NCBI GenBank assembly: GCA_902567495.1
Contig: CACFMO010000006.1
Location: forward strand, 1-64,000
Direction: 5' to 3'
Length of the DNA: 64,000 bases
DNA from: an uncultured Pelagibacteraceae bacterium
GTDB taxonomy: Bacteria; Pseudomonadota; Alphaproteobacteria; Pelagibacterales; Pelagibacteraceae
Made by a program: the position numbers and the translations under genes. Every line of letters starts with the position of its first letter. The first letter of the stretch is position 1. The notes below the pieces were generated by a model. That model had not been told where the DNA came from. It saw only the letters and a program-made list of their open reading frames with translations, and did not search any database. Positions 33,128 through 41,680 of this stretch are shown here, piece by piece.

Positions 33128-34318
33128 TTAATTTGTTAATACTTTTACACCAGGGAGCTGCTTACCTTCAAGAGACTCCAAAAAGGCACCACCAGCTGTT
33201 GATAAATGGGTAAAAAGTTTTTGATAATCTGTATTTTTAATTGCAGCCAATGTATCTCCACCACCAACAATTGAAATTAGAGATTTTGATTGAGAGTTTT
33301 CGCCAATCTTTTTGGCAATCGCGACAGTTCCGCTAGAAAAATCTTTATTTTCAAAATATCCCGCTGGTCCATTCCAAAAAACAGTTTTCGAGTTTTCTAC
33401 AGTTTTATTTATTAAATCAACTGTTTTTTTTCCGATATCTAAAACCATATCTTCTGAAGTTATTTCGTTAATGGACTTTAGTTTTGGACTACCATTTAAA
33501 TTATTTGATACAATACAATCTAAAGGAATTATAATATTACAATTGTTTTTTCCTGCAGAAGTATAAATATCCTCAATTGTTTTTTCTGTGCCTTTTTCCA
33601 AAAGAGACAAACCTACATTAAAACCTTTAAATTTTAAAAAATTATTAGCCATTGCTCCAACAATTATTAGGTTATTTGTATTTTGAATTAAATTTAAAAG
33701 CACTTTGACTTTGGTAGAAACTTTTGAGCCGCCTATTATAGAAGTTACAGGTTCTTTTTTATTTTTTAAAATTAGATTAATTGATTGGATTTCTTTTTCT
33801 AATAGTGGACCACCATAACTATCAATATATTTAGTTATTTTATGTAAGGATGCTTGTTTTCTATGTGAACAAGAAAAAGCTTCATTTATATAAAAATCTC
33901 CTAACTTAGATAAATTTTTTGCAAAATTTTCATCATCATTTTCCTCTTCCTTAAAAAAACGAATATTTTCCATCAGCAAAACCTCTCCGGGCATTAAATT
34001 TTTAGAGGCGTTCACAGCATCATTATCTATTTCACCCTGGTAAAATGAGATTTTTCCTATAAGATTTTTTTGTAAATAATCAAATATTGGTTTTAATGAC
34101 ATTTCTTTCACTATTTTTCCTTTAGGTCTTCCAAGATGTGAAATAAGAATAATTTTCGCTTTTTTCTCTATTAATTTATTTATGAATGGTTCAATAATTT
34201 TTATTCTTGTATTATCCTCTATTTTAAAATTATTAATTGGGACATTGAGATCCAACCTAACAATAATACGCTTATTGCTTATATTCAATTTCTCTGAAAA
34301 AATTTTTAAATTAGACAT
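33128..34318 (-). CDS. pgk: Phosphoglycerate kinase
   Basis: 396 residues of normal PGK length. Signature RLDLNVPINNFKIEDNTRI near 21-39, LISHLGRPKG near 58-67, NEAFSCSHRKQASL near 143-156, and the C-terminal GGGDTLAAI and HLSTAGGAFLESLEG. It transfers phosphate between 1,3-bisphosphoglycerate and ADP. It lies 14 nt after tkt and 3 nt before fba. An unusual point is SCSHR where most PGKs have GTAHR in the substrate region; the essential H and R are kept. Confidence 0.93.
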   Translation of the reverse strand: MSNLKIFSEKLNISNKRIIVRLDLNVPINNFKIEDNTRIKIIEPFINKLIEKKAKIILISHLGRPKGKIVKEMSLKPIFDYLQKNLIGKISFYQGEIDNDAVNASKNLMPGEVLLMENIRFFKEEENDDENFAKNLSKLGDFYINEAFSCSHRKQASLHKITKYIDSYGGPLLEKEIQSINLILKNKKEPVTSIIGGSKVSTKVKVLLNLIQNTNNLIIVGAMANNFLKFKGFNVGLSLLEKGTEKTIEDIYTSAGKNNCNIIIPLDCIVSNNLNGSPKLKSINEITSEDMVLDIGKKTVDLINKTVENSKTVFWNGPAGYFENKDFSSGTVAIAKKIGENSQSKSLISIVGGGDTLAAIKNTDYQKLFTHLSTAGGAFLESLEGKQLPGVKVLTN

Positions 34319-34332
34319 TTGTCCAATTCTTT

Positions 34333-36303
34333 TTAAACATTTTTACTTACTATCTTTACAACTTCATCGCTAGTTAAATTAAATAGTTTGTAAACTTCTT
34401 TATAAGGACCACTTTTGCCAAAAGTTGTCATACCAATAGTTACACCATTTTTACCTACAATATTTTTCCAACCGGATTGGCTTGATGCCTCTATTGAAAC
34501 CTTAAAAGTATTTTCGCCTAAAATTTGTTTTTTATAGTCCTCATTTTGTTTTTCAAAAATATCAAAACAAGGCACAGATACTACTTTTGATATTATATTC
34601 ATTTTTTTGAGTTTCTCGTAAGCCTCCAACGCAATTTCAACTTCTGAGCCGGATGCTATTAAAGTCACCTTAGTATCATTCGTATCTTTTAAGACATAAG
34701 CACCCTTAGCACACATGTTTTCTCCAGATTTATGCTCACTTATGTAAGGTAGTTTTTGTCTTGATAAGGCAATTGCGCTAGGATTATTTTTACTTCTCAA
34801 TGCAATTTCCCAACACTCAATTGTTTCGTTTATATCTGCTGGTCTAAAAACATTTAGATTTGGAATAGATCGTAAACTTTCTAATTGTTCTATTGGTTGG
34901 TGAGTTGGTCCATCTTCACCTAAACCTATAGAGTCATGTGAAAAAATATAAATAACTCGCAAATTCATTATTGCAGATAACCTCAAAGAGGGTTTCAAGT
35001 AGTCAGAAAAAATTAAAAAGGTTCCTCCAAATGGTATTAACCCTCCGTAAAGGGCCAAACCATTCATAGCCGCACCCATCGCATGTTCTCTCACACCATA
35101 ATGGATGTAATTTCCTGCAAAACTTTTTGCATTTATTATTTTTGATTTTTCAGTTTTGGTATTGTTTGATCCACTAAGATCTGCAGAACCTCCAATTAAC
35201 TCTGGCAAAACGTTTGTGAGAGTCTCTATAACTGTTGATGAACATTGTCTTGTAGCCATTTTAGGCTTAGTTTGAAAAAACTTCAGTTTTTCGTCACCCA
35301 TTATTTTATCTAAATTTAAACTTAATTCACCTTTGATTATTCTATCTAAATCACTTTTTGTTTTGGGTTTTTTTTCCAAATTATTTTTCCATTTTTTTTC
35401 TAATTCTTCACCCTTATTTCCTATTTCTCTCCATGAATTAAGAATATTTTCAGGAATCTCAAACGGTTGGTATTTCCACCCAAGTTTTTTTCTAACTAAC
35501 TTTATTTCATCTTCTCCTAATGGAGCCCCATGCGAAGATGCCTTTCCAGACTTATTTGGAGATCCAAATCCAATAATTGTTTTACAAGATATAATTGTTG
35601 GTTTTTTTGAATTATTAGCTTTTTTTATAGCTTTATCTATTTGCTTGTAGTTATGACCATTAATTTCTTGAAAAGACCAGCCGTATCCTTCAAATCTTTT
35701 TTTGTAATTATCTGAAACACTTAGAGAGGTAGCTCCATCAATAGAAATTTTGTTATTGTCGAAGAATACAATTAAATTTTTTAAATTCAAATGTCCAGCT
35801 AAACTCATCGCTTCATGACTAATTCCTTCCATAAGATCTCCATCACTAGCAATTACATAAGTTTTATTGTTTATAATTTTTGAACCAAGTCTTTTTTGAA
35901 GGATTTCTTGAGCGATAGCCATTCCAACTGAGTTGCCTAAACCTTGACCTAATGGACCAGTTGTAGTTTCGATACCAGAGTCAAACTCATATTCAGGGTG
36001 ACCAGCGCATATTGAATTTATTTGTCTAAAATTTTTTATATCTTCTAGCTGAATCTTTTTATAACCAGTCAAGTATAGAAGGGAATACAAAAGCATTGAG
36101 CCATGACCTGCTGACAAAATAAATCTATCTCTGTTTATCCAGCTAGGATTTTTTGGGTTAAACCGCAGGTAGTATTTAAATAGAATTGTTGCAACGTCCG
36201 CCATGCCCATAGGCATTCCAGGGTGCCCAGAATTGGCTTTTTGAACAGCGTCAATTGACAAAAACCGTATAGCGTTTGATAATTCTTTTAATTTTGGATC
36301 CAC
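34333..36303 (-). CDS. tkt: Transketolase
   Basis: 656-residue thiamine-diphosphate enzyme. KANSGHPGMPMGMA near 20-33, GHPEYEFDSGIETTTGPLGQG near 100-120, the cofactor-binding GDLMEGISHEAMSLAGH near 154-170, the catalytic-glutamate region GVREHAMGAAMNG near 395 and DGPTHQP near 455 are all present. It moves two-carbon units among sugar phosphates and works with the transaldolase at 11582-12283. It leads the operon tkt-pgk-fba-thiE-efp-suhB and is transcribed divergently from the zapA group, with a 60-nt gap. Confidence 0.95.
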   Translation of the reverse strand: MDPKLKELSNAIRFLSIDAVQKANSGHPGMPMGMADVATILFKYYLRFNPKNPSWINRDRFILSAGHGSMLLYSLLYLTGYKKIQLEDIKNFRQINSICAGHPEYEFDSGIETTTGPLGQGLGNSVGMAIAQEILQKRLGSKIINNKTYVIASDGDLMEGISHEAMSLAGHLNLKNLIVFFDNNKISIDGATSLSVSDNYKKRFEGYGWSFQEINGHNYKQIDKAIKKANNSKKPTIISCKTIIGFGSPNKSGKASSHGAPLGEDEIKLVRKKLGWKYQPFEIPENILNSWREIGNKGEELEKKWKNNLEKKPKTKSDLDRIIKGELSLNLDKIMGDEKLKFFQTKPKMATRQCSSTVIETLTNVLPELIGGSADLSGSNNTKTEKSKIINAKSFAGNYIHYGVREHAMGAAMNGLALYGGLIPFGGTFLIFSDYLKPSLRLSAIMNLRVIYIFSHDSIGLGEDGPTHQPIEQLESLRSIPNLNVFRPADINETIECWEIALRSKNNPSAIALSRQKLPYISEHKSGENMCAKGAYVLKDTNDTKVTLIASGSEVEIALEAYEKLKKMNIISKVVSVPCFDIFEKQNEDYKKQILGENTFKVSIEASSQSGWKNIVGKNGVTIGMTTFGKSGPYKEVYKLFNLTSDEVVKIVSKNV

Positions 36304-36369
36304 TTATTGAATACGTATATAGACTCCAATTAATGATATCAATAATATGATATAAATAAAAATTATTTG

Positions 36370-36693
36370 ATGGAAAATTTGTATAGTAAAGAACAAAGAT
36401 TAGAAACCGCTTTAGAAAAATTAAAGAACTTGAGCACTTCTTTTTCTACTGGAGACAGTGACATAAATAGTCTCAGTGTGGAAAAGAATCAATTACAAAG
36501 CGAAAAAGATCAAATAGAGAGAAAATATAATCAACTTTTATCTGAGTATGATACCCTTAAAAAAAAATTAGAAGAAATGCAAAAAGAAAACAGTAAAAAT
36601 CAAAAAATTCAAGACCAATTTAACCAAGATATTGATGAGTTAGGTAGAGAGACAGAGTCTTTAGTAGAGGAAATTGATAAATGGCAAACGTAA
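36370..36693 (+). CDS. Small coiled-coil protein upstream of zapA, unknown function
   Basis: 107 residues, almost wholly predicted helix: residues 1-25 include an LETALEKLKNL amphipathic stretch, and about 35-107 are heptad-rich (EKNQLQSEKDQIERKYNQLL) with very high E, K and Q content. No enzyme motif or membrane segment. It overlaps zapA by 13 nt, and alphaproteobacterial zapA is often preceded by a small coiled-coil gene, so a role in the division ring or in partnering ZapA is inferred. The ATG at 36370 directly follows an in-frame TTG. Confidence 0.65.
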   Translation: MENLYSKEQRLETALEKLKNLSTSFSTGDSDINSLSVEKNQLQSEKDQIERKYNQLLSEYDTLKKKLEEMQKENSKNQKIQDQFNQDIDELGRETESLVEEIDKWQT

Positions 36694-37127
36694 ATATTAA
36701 ATTTAATGGTAAAGATTATTTATTATCATGTGACGATGGTCAAGAAGAGGACCTTAAAACTTTGACCAAATTTCTAGACAAGAAGTATTCAAGTTTAAAA
36801 GATAAACTGGGAAACATAGGTGAGAATAAATTGCTTTTAATTACATCTATTCAAGTTATAGATGAGTACTTTGATTTAAAACAAAGAGTTCAGTCACAAA
36901 AAGAAAATTTTGAAAACTTATCAAAAAAATTCAAAGAGATGAGATCTCTTGCGATAGATTATAAAGGTGGAAAAGACAAAGAAATATTAAATTTAAATTC
37001 TGAATTAGATAAATTTAAGAAAATGGTAGTAGAAAGTCAGGGGATTTATGAAAAAATGCTCGAAAAAACCACTCAATCTCTTGAGGAAATTATAAAAAAT
37101 TCCGAAAATAGTTCAAAAGTACAGTAA
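36681..37127 (+). CDS. zapA: Cell division protein ZapA
   Basis: 148 residues. The N-terminal half has the ZapA globular domain: VNIKFNGKDYLLSCDDGQEEDLKTLTKFLDKK-like start (in short, NGKDYLLSCDDGQE near 8-21) followed by LLLITSIQVIDEYFDLKQ. The second half is a long coiled coil that dimerises. ZapA cross-links FtsZ filaments at midcell. It is longer than E. coli ZapA (109 residues), as in several alphaproteobacteria. The next gene, fau, begins directly after its stop; the 6S RNA gene often found between them in other genomes is not there. Confidence 0.83.
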   Translation: MANVNIKFNGKDYLLSCDDGQEEDLKTLTKFLDKKYSSLKDKLGNIGENKLLLITSIQVIDEYFDLKQRVQSQKENFENLSKKFKEMRSLAIDYKGGKDKEILNLNSELDKFKKMVVESQGIYEKMLEKTTQSLEEIIKNSENSSKVQ

Positions 37128-37661
37128 ATGCTTTCTAAAGAAATACTTAGGAAGAAATTTTCTTTGATAAGGAAAAAGAAATATTTTGAAGTGAAAGAGA
37201 ATTTCTTTTCACCAATAATTAAGATGATAAGAACAAATAATCTAAGAAATATTGCTTGCTATTATCCATCTAATTATGAATTAAGTACTTTGAAACTATT
37301 TAAATTATTAAATAGTAATAAAAGAATTTCAATACTTCTGCCATGTATTTCAAATGGATCTATGAAATTTGTTAAATGGAATTTACAAGATCCTTTAAAG
37401 GTAAATAGTTTTGGTTTTTTAGAGCCTATTCAAATATCTAAAATCATAAAGCCCGATTTGATTATAGCACCATTACTTGCATTTGATAAATCGAAAAATA
37501 GACTGGGGTATGGCAAGGGTTATTACGATAAATTTTTAAAAAAAAATAAAAAAACTATTACTATTGGAATTGCTTTTTCTTTTCAAAAATATAATAAAAT
37601 TAAAACTTCAAATTATGATGTCAAACTTAATTATATTTTAACCGATGAGGGAATTTTTTAA
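37128..37661 (+). CDS. fau: 5-formyltetrahydrofolate cyclo-ligase
   Basis: 177 residues of the 5-FTHF cyclo-ligase family, which returns 5-formyl-THF to 5,10-methenyl-THF at ATP cost. Clear marks are the C-terminal LIIAPLLAFDKSKNRLGYGKGYYDKFL (key residues D, R-x-G-x-G-x-G-Y-Y-D near 117-140) and the start helix RKKFSLIRKKKYF. Glycine/serine one-carbon metabolism is important in SAR11, which gives this gene a natural role. It is immediately downstream of zapA. Confidence 0.87.
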   Translation: MLSKEILRKKFSLIRKKKYFEVKENFFSPIIKMIRTNNLRNIACYYPSNYELSTLKLFKLLNSNKRISILLPCISNGSMKFVKWNLQDPLKVNSFGFLEPIQISKIIKPDLIIAPLLAFDKSKNRLGYGKGYYDKFLKKNKKTITIGIAFSFQKYNKIKTSNYDVKLNYILTDEGIF

Positions 37662-37666
37662 TTTTC

Positions 37667-38476
37667 ATGAAAATACTTGTGCTAGGCGATATAATGGGTC
37701 CTTCCGGAATGAAAGCTATAAAAGAAAGATTACCCGAATTAATAAAAGATAAAGAGGTAGATTTTGTTATCGTAAATGGTGAGAATGCTGCTGATAATGG
37801 GGTGGGTATAACCAAAAAAAATTTAGATGATATTCTTGCCGCAGGAGCAGATGTTATTACATCTGGAAATCATATCTGGGATCAAAAAGAAACAACAGAA
37901 TTTATCAAAAGTGAAAAAAGATTACTTAGACCTGAAAATTCATTAAAGCCGGTTCCTGGAGATGGTTATGGTATTTTTAAATCCAGAAATAATAAAAAAG
38001 TTGCTGTTTTAAATTTAATGGCAAATGTTTTTATGAAAAAAAGTGAAGATGTTTTTGAGACTGCAAAACAGTTTATTAAAAAAATAAAACTTAAGGAGAA
38101 TACTGATTTTATAGTAATAGATGTCCATGGAGAAACTACTAGCGAAAAAATGGCTATGGCATACTTGTTTGATGGTAAAGCTACTGTTCTAATAGGAACG
38201 CATACTCATGTTCCAACTTCAGATCACAGAATTATGGAAAAAGGAACAGCATATCAAACTGATATAGGAATGTGTGGAGACTATAACTCTGTTATTGGAA
38301 TGAATAGAGACAACTCATTAAATAAATTTTTAAAAGAAAACTCAACAAAAAAACATTTTCCAGCTCTAGGGAAAGCAACTATTTCTGGAGTTCTTGTTAC
38401 AGCTGATGAAAAAACTGGTTTGGCTCTAAAAATTCAACAAATTATTATAGGTGGGGCCTTACAAGAAAGATTTTAA
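37667..38476 (+). CDS. YmdB-type metallophosphoesterase (TIGR00282 family)
   Basis: 269 residues with the dinuclear metal site typical of YmdB: LGDIMGPSG near 6-14, VNGENAADNGVG near 35-46, SGNHIWDQKE near 65-74, VDVHGETTSEK near 148 and GTHTHVPTSD near 177-186. Family members hydrolyse cyclic nucleotides in vitro, and B. subtilis YmdB affects RNA turnover and biofilm choice. The function here is unproven. It sits 5 nt after fau and just before yebC. Confidence 0.85.
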   Translation: MKILVLGDIMGPSGMKAIKERLPELIKDKEVDFVIVNGENAADNGVGITKKNLDDILAAGADVITSGNHIWDQKETTEFIKSEKRLLRPENSLKPVPGDGYGIFKSRNNKKVAVLNLMANVFMKKSEDVFETAKQFIKKIKLKENTDFIVIDVHGETTSEKMAMAYLFDGKATVLIGTHTHVPTSDHRIMEKGTAYQTDIGMCGDYNSVIGMNRDNSLNKFLKENSTKKHFPALGKATISGVLVTADEKTGLALKIQQIIIGGALQERF

Positions 38477-38480
38477 AAGT

Positions 38481-39200
38481 ATGGCAGGTCACTCACATTG
38501 GGCAGGGATAAAACATAAAAAAGGAAGACAAGATAAGCTAAGATCAAAGATATTTTCTAAAATTTCTAGAGAAATTACCGTTGCCGCTAAACTTGGTTCA
38601 AAAGATCCTCAATCAAATCCTAGATTAAGAACAGCCATTGAATTAGCAAAAGATGCCAACATGCCAAAGGATAATATTAATAGAGCAATAAATAAATCAG
38701 AAATTGATAAGGAAAAAAATTACGAAAGTTTAAGATACGAGGGATTTGGTCCAAAAAATATTGCTTTAATCATTGAAACTCTAACTGAAAATAAAAACAG
38801 AACTGCTGGTAGCATAAGAACAATTTTACAAAAACATGGTGGAAACCTTGGAAGTTCAGGATCGACTACACACTATTTTAATAATTGTGGCGTTATTCAA
38901 TTTGCAAAACAAAATATTTCAGATGAAGAAGCTCTAGAACTCGCTGTTAGTACTGGATCAAATGATTGTGTGACCTTTGAGAACTATCATGAGATAATTA
39001 CAAAAAAAGACAATTTCTATAAGGTAAAAAATACAATAATTAAATCTGTTAAAAATTTAATCTATTCTGGAATAGAGTGGAGACCAAACAACTTTATTGA
39101 TATATCTAAAGAAGAATCAACAGACTTTGATAATATGCTTGAACAATTACATGAGAACGACGATATTCAAAAAGTTTTTCATAATTGTAAACCTGCATAA
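38481..39200 (+). CDS. yebC: YebC/PmpR-family translation or transcription factor
   Basis: About 239 residues from the ATG at 38481 (MAGHSHWAGIKHKKGRQDKL), the universal YebC start; an in-frame upstream start would add ten residues inside the ymdB-type gene and is unlikely. NPRLRTAIELAKDANMPKDNI near 46-66 and YEGFGP-x(5)-IIETLTENKNRT are family blocks. YebC proteins have been described both as DNA-binding regulators and as factors easing translation of proline stretches. It precedes ruvC, as in many bacteria. Confidence 0.92.
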   Translation: MAGHSHWAGIKHKKGRQDKLRSKIFSKISREITVAAKLGSKDPQSNPRLRTAIELAKDANMPKDNINRAINKSEIDKEKNYESLRYEGFGPKNIALIIETLTENKNRTAGSIRTILQKHGGNLGSSGSTTHYFNNCGVIQFAKQNISDEEALELAVSTGSNDCVTFENYHEIITKKDNFYKVKNTIIKSVKNLIYSGIEWRPNNFIDISKEESTDFDNMLEQLHENDDIQKVFHNCKPA

Positions 39201-39212
39201 CTTGTATAAATA

Positions 39213-39704
39213 ATGAGAATTATTGGAATAGATCCTGGATTAAGTGGTGGAATTGCAATTTTAGATGACCTCAAAATTTATGATATTTTTGATATGCCAA
39301 TCATGTCAGAAGGTAAAAAAAATAAAAATCAATTAAATAGTGCTCAATTAGTAAACATTATAAACAAACACGTCTTAAGAAAAGAAAACACTTTTGTAAT
39401 AGTTGAACAAGTAAGTGCTATGCCAGGCCAAGGAGTCACCAGCATGTTTAATTTTGGTCAGACCTTTGGATCTATAAAAGGTATTTGTGCAGCTTTAGGG
39501 CTTCCAATTTTCTATGTTAGACCAGCGAAATGGAAAAAACATTTTGAACTAATTAACTCGTCAAAAGACGCAAGTAGGACAAAAGTTATTGAAATGTATC
39601 CGTCTATATCCTCAAGACTTACAAAGAAAAAAGATGTAAATAAAGCTGATGCAATTTTGATAGCTAGGTATTTTAGAGATTGCCACTCCCAATTTAATAA
39701 TTAA
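39213..39704 (+). CDS. ruvC: Holliday junction resolvase RuvC, phage-like subtype
   Basis: 163 residues with the RNase H-like resolvase fold: GIDPGLSGG (first catalytic D, near 5-13), VIVEQV (catalytic E, near 66) and the C-terminal NKADAILIARY (D, near 146). The MPGQGVTSMFNFGQTFG segment after the glutamate and the PAKWKKHF stretch are those of RuvC-like proteins from phages and some alphaproteobacteria rather than E. coli-type RuvC. It lies after yebC, the normal ruvC place, but ruvA and ruvB are not downstream; tolQ is. It resolves four-way DNA junctions by nicking. Confidence 0.8.
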   Translation: MRIIGIDPGLSGGIAILDDLKIYDIFDMPIMSEGKKNKNQLNSAQLVNIINKHVLRKENTFVIVEQVSAMPGQGVTSMFNFGQTFGSIKGICAALGLPIFYVRPAKWKKHFELINSSKDASRTKVIEMYPSISSRLTKKKDVNKADAILIARYFRDCHSQFNN

Positions 39705-39764
39705 TCAATGTTTTAATATCTTTTGTGCCAAATTGATGACACAATCTATACGTAATTAACTTCA

Positions 39765-40445
39765 ATGGAACAAGAAATTGCAACTCAAGCTGTTGGATTA
39801 GGCGGGGCGACAGATTTTTCTCTCTGGAAACTTTTTTTAAGAGCAGATTTTATTGTTAAGGCAGTAATATTAATTCTTATTGCAAGTTCAATTTTTTCAT
39901 GGGCATTAATTTTCGATAAGGTGAGGTTGTTTAGAAGAATTGATACCTCAACAAAATCTTTTGAGGATAAATTTTGGAAATCAAAATCTGCAGAAGCTTT
40001 TTATAAAAATTTACCGCAAAAATCTGATGATCCTCTCACAATAATTTTTAAATCTGCAATGAATGAAGTAATTAAAACAAGATCAAAATCAACTGCAGTT
40101 CAAAGCGCAAGAGTTGAAAGAGTAATAGAAGTATCTATCGATAATCAATTAAAAAGTATTGAGAAAAATTTTACCTATCTAGCCACTATAGGTTCAACTG
40201 CTCCTTTCATAGGACTGTTTGGAACAGTTTGGGGAATTATGAATTCATTTCAATCAATAGCGATTTCTAGAAATACCAGTTTAGCAATTGTAGCTCCTGG
40301 GATTGCAGAGGCTTTATTTGCAACTGCACTTGGTCTACTAGCAGCAATACCAGCAGTAATTGCATACAATAAATTTAACAGTGACTCTCAAAGATATTTT
40401 GCAAGAGTTGATAACTTTTCAAAAAGATTTTTATCTATAATTTAA
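39765..40445 (+). CDS. tolQ: Tol-Pal system protein TolQ
   Basis: 226 residues, MotA/TolQ/ExbB family inner-membrane proton channel. Three membrane helices are visible: about 28-46, 135-158 (STAPFIGLFGTVWGIMNSF block) and 165-195. With TolR it uses the proton-motive force to energise TolA and keep the outer membrane attached during division. It heads tolQ-tolR-tolA-tolB-pal; the ybgC thioesterase gene usual in front is absent, and a 60-nt gap follows ruvC. Confidence 0.93.
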   Translation: MEQEIATQAVGLGGATDFSLWKLFLRADFIVKAVILILIASSIFSWALIFDKVRLFRRIDTSTKSFEDKFWKSKSAEAFYKNLPQKSDDPLTIIFKSAMNEVIKTRSKSTAVQSARVERVIEVSIDNQLKSIEKNFTYLATIGSTAPFIGLFGTVWGIMNSFQSIAISRNTSLAIVAPGIAEALFATALGLLAAIPAVIAYNKFNSDSQRYFARVDNFSKRFLSII

Positions 40446-40450
40446 TTTTT

Positions 40451-40864
40451 ATGGCTTTTATAATGAACCGCTCAAAAAAAGAACCCATGAGCGAAATAAA
40501 CGTAACACCATTCGTAGATGTGATGCTTGTGCTGTTAATAATATTCATGGTAACAGCACCATTACTTACAGTTGGAGTTCAAGTTGATTTACCAGAGTCC
40601 GCAGCCGACTCTTTACCTGATGATCAGGAGCCACTGACTATCTCAATCAACTCAAAGGGCGAACTATTTATCCAAGAACATAAAGTTACTTTTGAGAAGG
40701 TTGTACCGAAATTATTAGCTATATCAAAAAATAGAACTGATACCAGAATTTACGTTAGAGGAGATAAAACAATAAACTACGGAAGAGTATTAGAAGTTAT
40801 GGGCAGATTATCTGGTGCAGGTTTTTCAAAAGTAGCTCTTATATCTGAGCCTTATAAGAATTAA
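40451..40864 (+). CDS. tolR: Tol-Pal system protein TolR
   Basis: 137-residue ExbD/TolR protein: a short cytoplasmic N terminus with MSEINVTPFVDVMLVLLIIF (about 13-32), where the aspartate in the membrane helix is the proton carrier, then a periplasmic domain of about 100 residues. It forms the TolQR motor. It starts 5 nt after tolQ and ends 6 nt before tolA. Confidence 0.93.
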   Translation: MAFIMNRSKKEPMSEINVTPFVDVMLVLLIIFMVTAPLLTVGVQVDLPESAADSLPDDQEPLTISINSKGELFIQEHKVTFEKVVPKLLAISKNRTDTRIYVRGDKTINYGRVLEVMGRLSGAGFSKVALISEPYKN

Positions 40865-40870
40865 AATTCT

Positions 40871-41677
40871 ATGACTAAAGGTTTATTATTTTCATTTTTG
40901 TTTCATTCATTAATTATTTTTTTAACAATGCTAACTTTGCCTTTTATGATGAGAGAACCAATTGATTTACCACCAATAGTTTCAGTAGAACTAATTGAAA
41001 TAAAGGATAAAACTTACATTCCATTTGCCCCTAAAGCTAGGAAGATCATAAAAGAAGTTAAAGAGGAAAAAAAACGTATTGTTTCAGAACAAGCGCCACC
41101 TGCAGCTAAAGCAAAAGAAAAACCCGATAGAATACCCATGCCGGACGATAAAAAAGAAACCAAAGAATTAGTTAAAAAAAAACAAAACCCTGAAGAAATA
41201 AAACCTCAAATTAGACAAGCATCTGAATTTGAAAAAGATGAGTTATTTGACACAAATGAGATAGCAGCTTTAATAGATAAAGCAAAAGAAGAACAGGCTG
41301 AAACACAGCGAAAGAAACAGGAGTTAACACAAAGCAGTGTAAAGAATGCATTTGCTCAAGGATTATCTTTGTCCGAAGAAGATGCTTTAAGAGCGCAGAT
41401 TTTTGGGTGCTGGAGTGTACCGTTGGGTTTACCTTATGATGAAAATTTATTAGTGAGAATAAAATTAAAATTAAAACCAGACGGAAGAATTCTAAAGTCA
41501 GAAATTTTAGATCACGCGAGAATGAATACTCCAGGACAAAGTTTTTATAAAATTTTAGCTGAAAGTGCTTTAAGAGCTGTCAGAATTTGCCAGCCTTTAA
41601 AAGTACCACCAACTGGTTATGAAAGGTGGAAAGAATTACAACTAAATTTTGACCCATCAGAAATGTTAAAAGGTTAA
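40871..41677 (+). CDS. tolA: TolA-like cell-envelope protein
   Basis: 268 residues: one N-terminal membrane helix (LLFSFLFHSLIIFLTMLTL, about 4-22), a K/E/P-rich periplasmic stalk from about 55 to 165, and a C-terminal TonB/TolA-like domain with an IFGCWSVPLGLPYDE segment, IKLKLKPDGRI and ALRAVRICQPL. It connects the TolQR motor to TolB-Pal at the outer membrane. The stalk is much shorter than in E. coli TolA (421 residues), as in other alphaproteobacteria. Called from position and layout as much as from sequence. Confidence 0.85.
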   Translation: MTKGLLFSFLFHSLIIFLTMLTLPFMMREPIDLPPIVSVELIEIKDKTYIPFAPKARKIIKEVKEEKKRIVSEQAPPAAKAKEKPDRIPMPDDKKETKELVKKKQNPEEIKPQIRQASEFEKDELFDTNEIAALIDKAKEEQAETQRKKQELTQSSVKNAFAQGLSLSEEDALRAQIFGCWSVPLGLPYDENLLVRIKLKLKPDGRILKSEILDHARMNTPGQSFYKILAESALRAVRICQPLKVPPTGYERWKELQLNFDPSEMLKG

Positions 41678-41680
41678 AAA

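Noticed and set aside
37100-37140. Place where 6S RNA lies between zapA and fau in other genomes
   Set aside because: fau begins at the base after the zapA stop, so there is no room.
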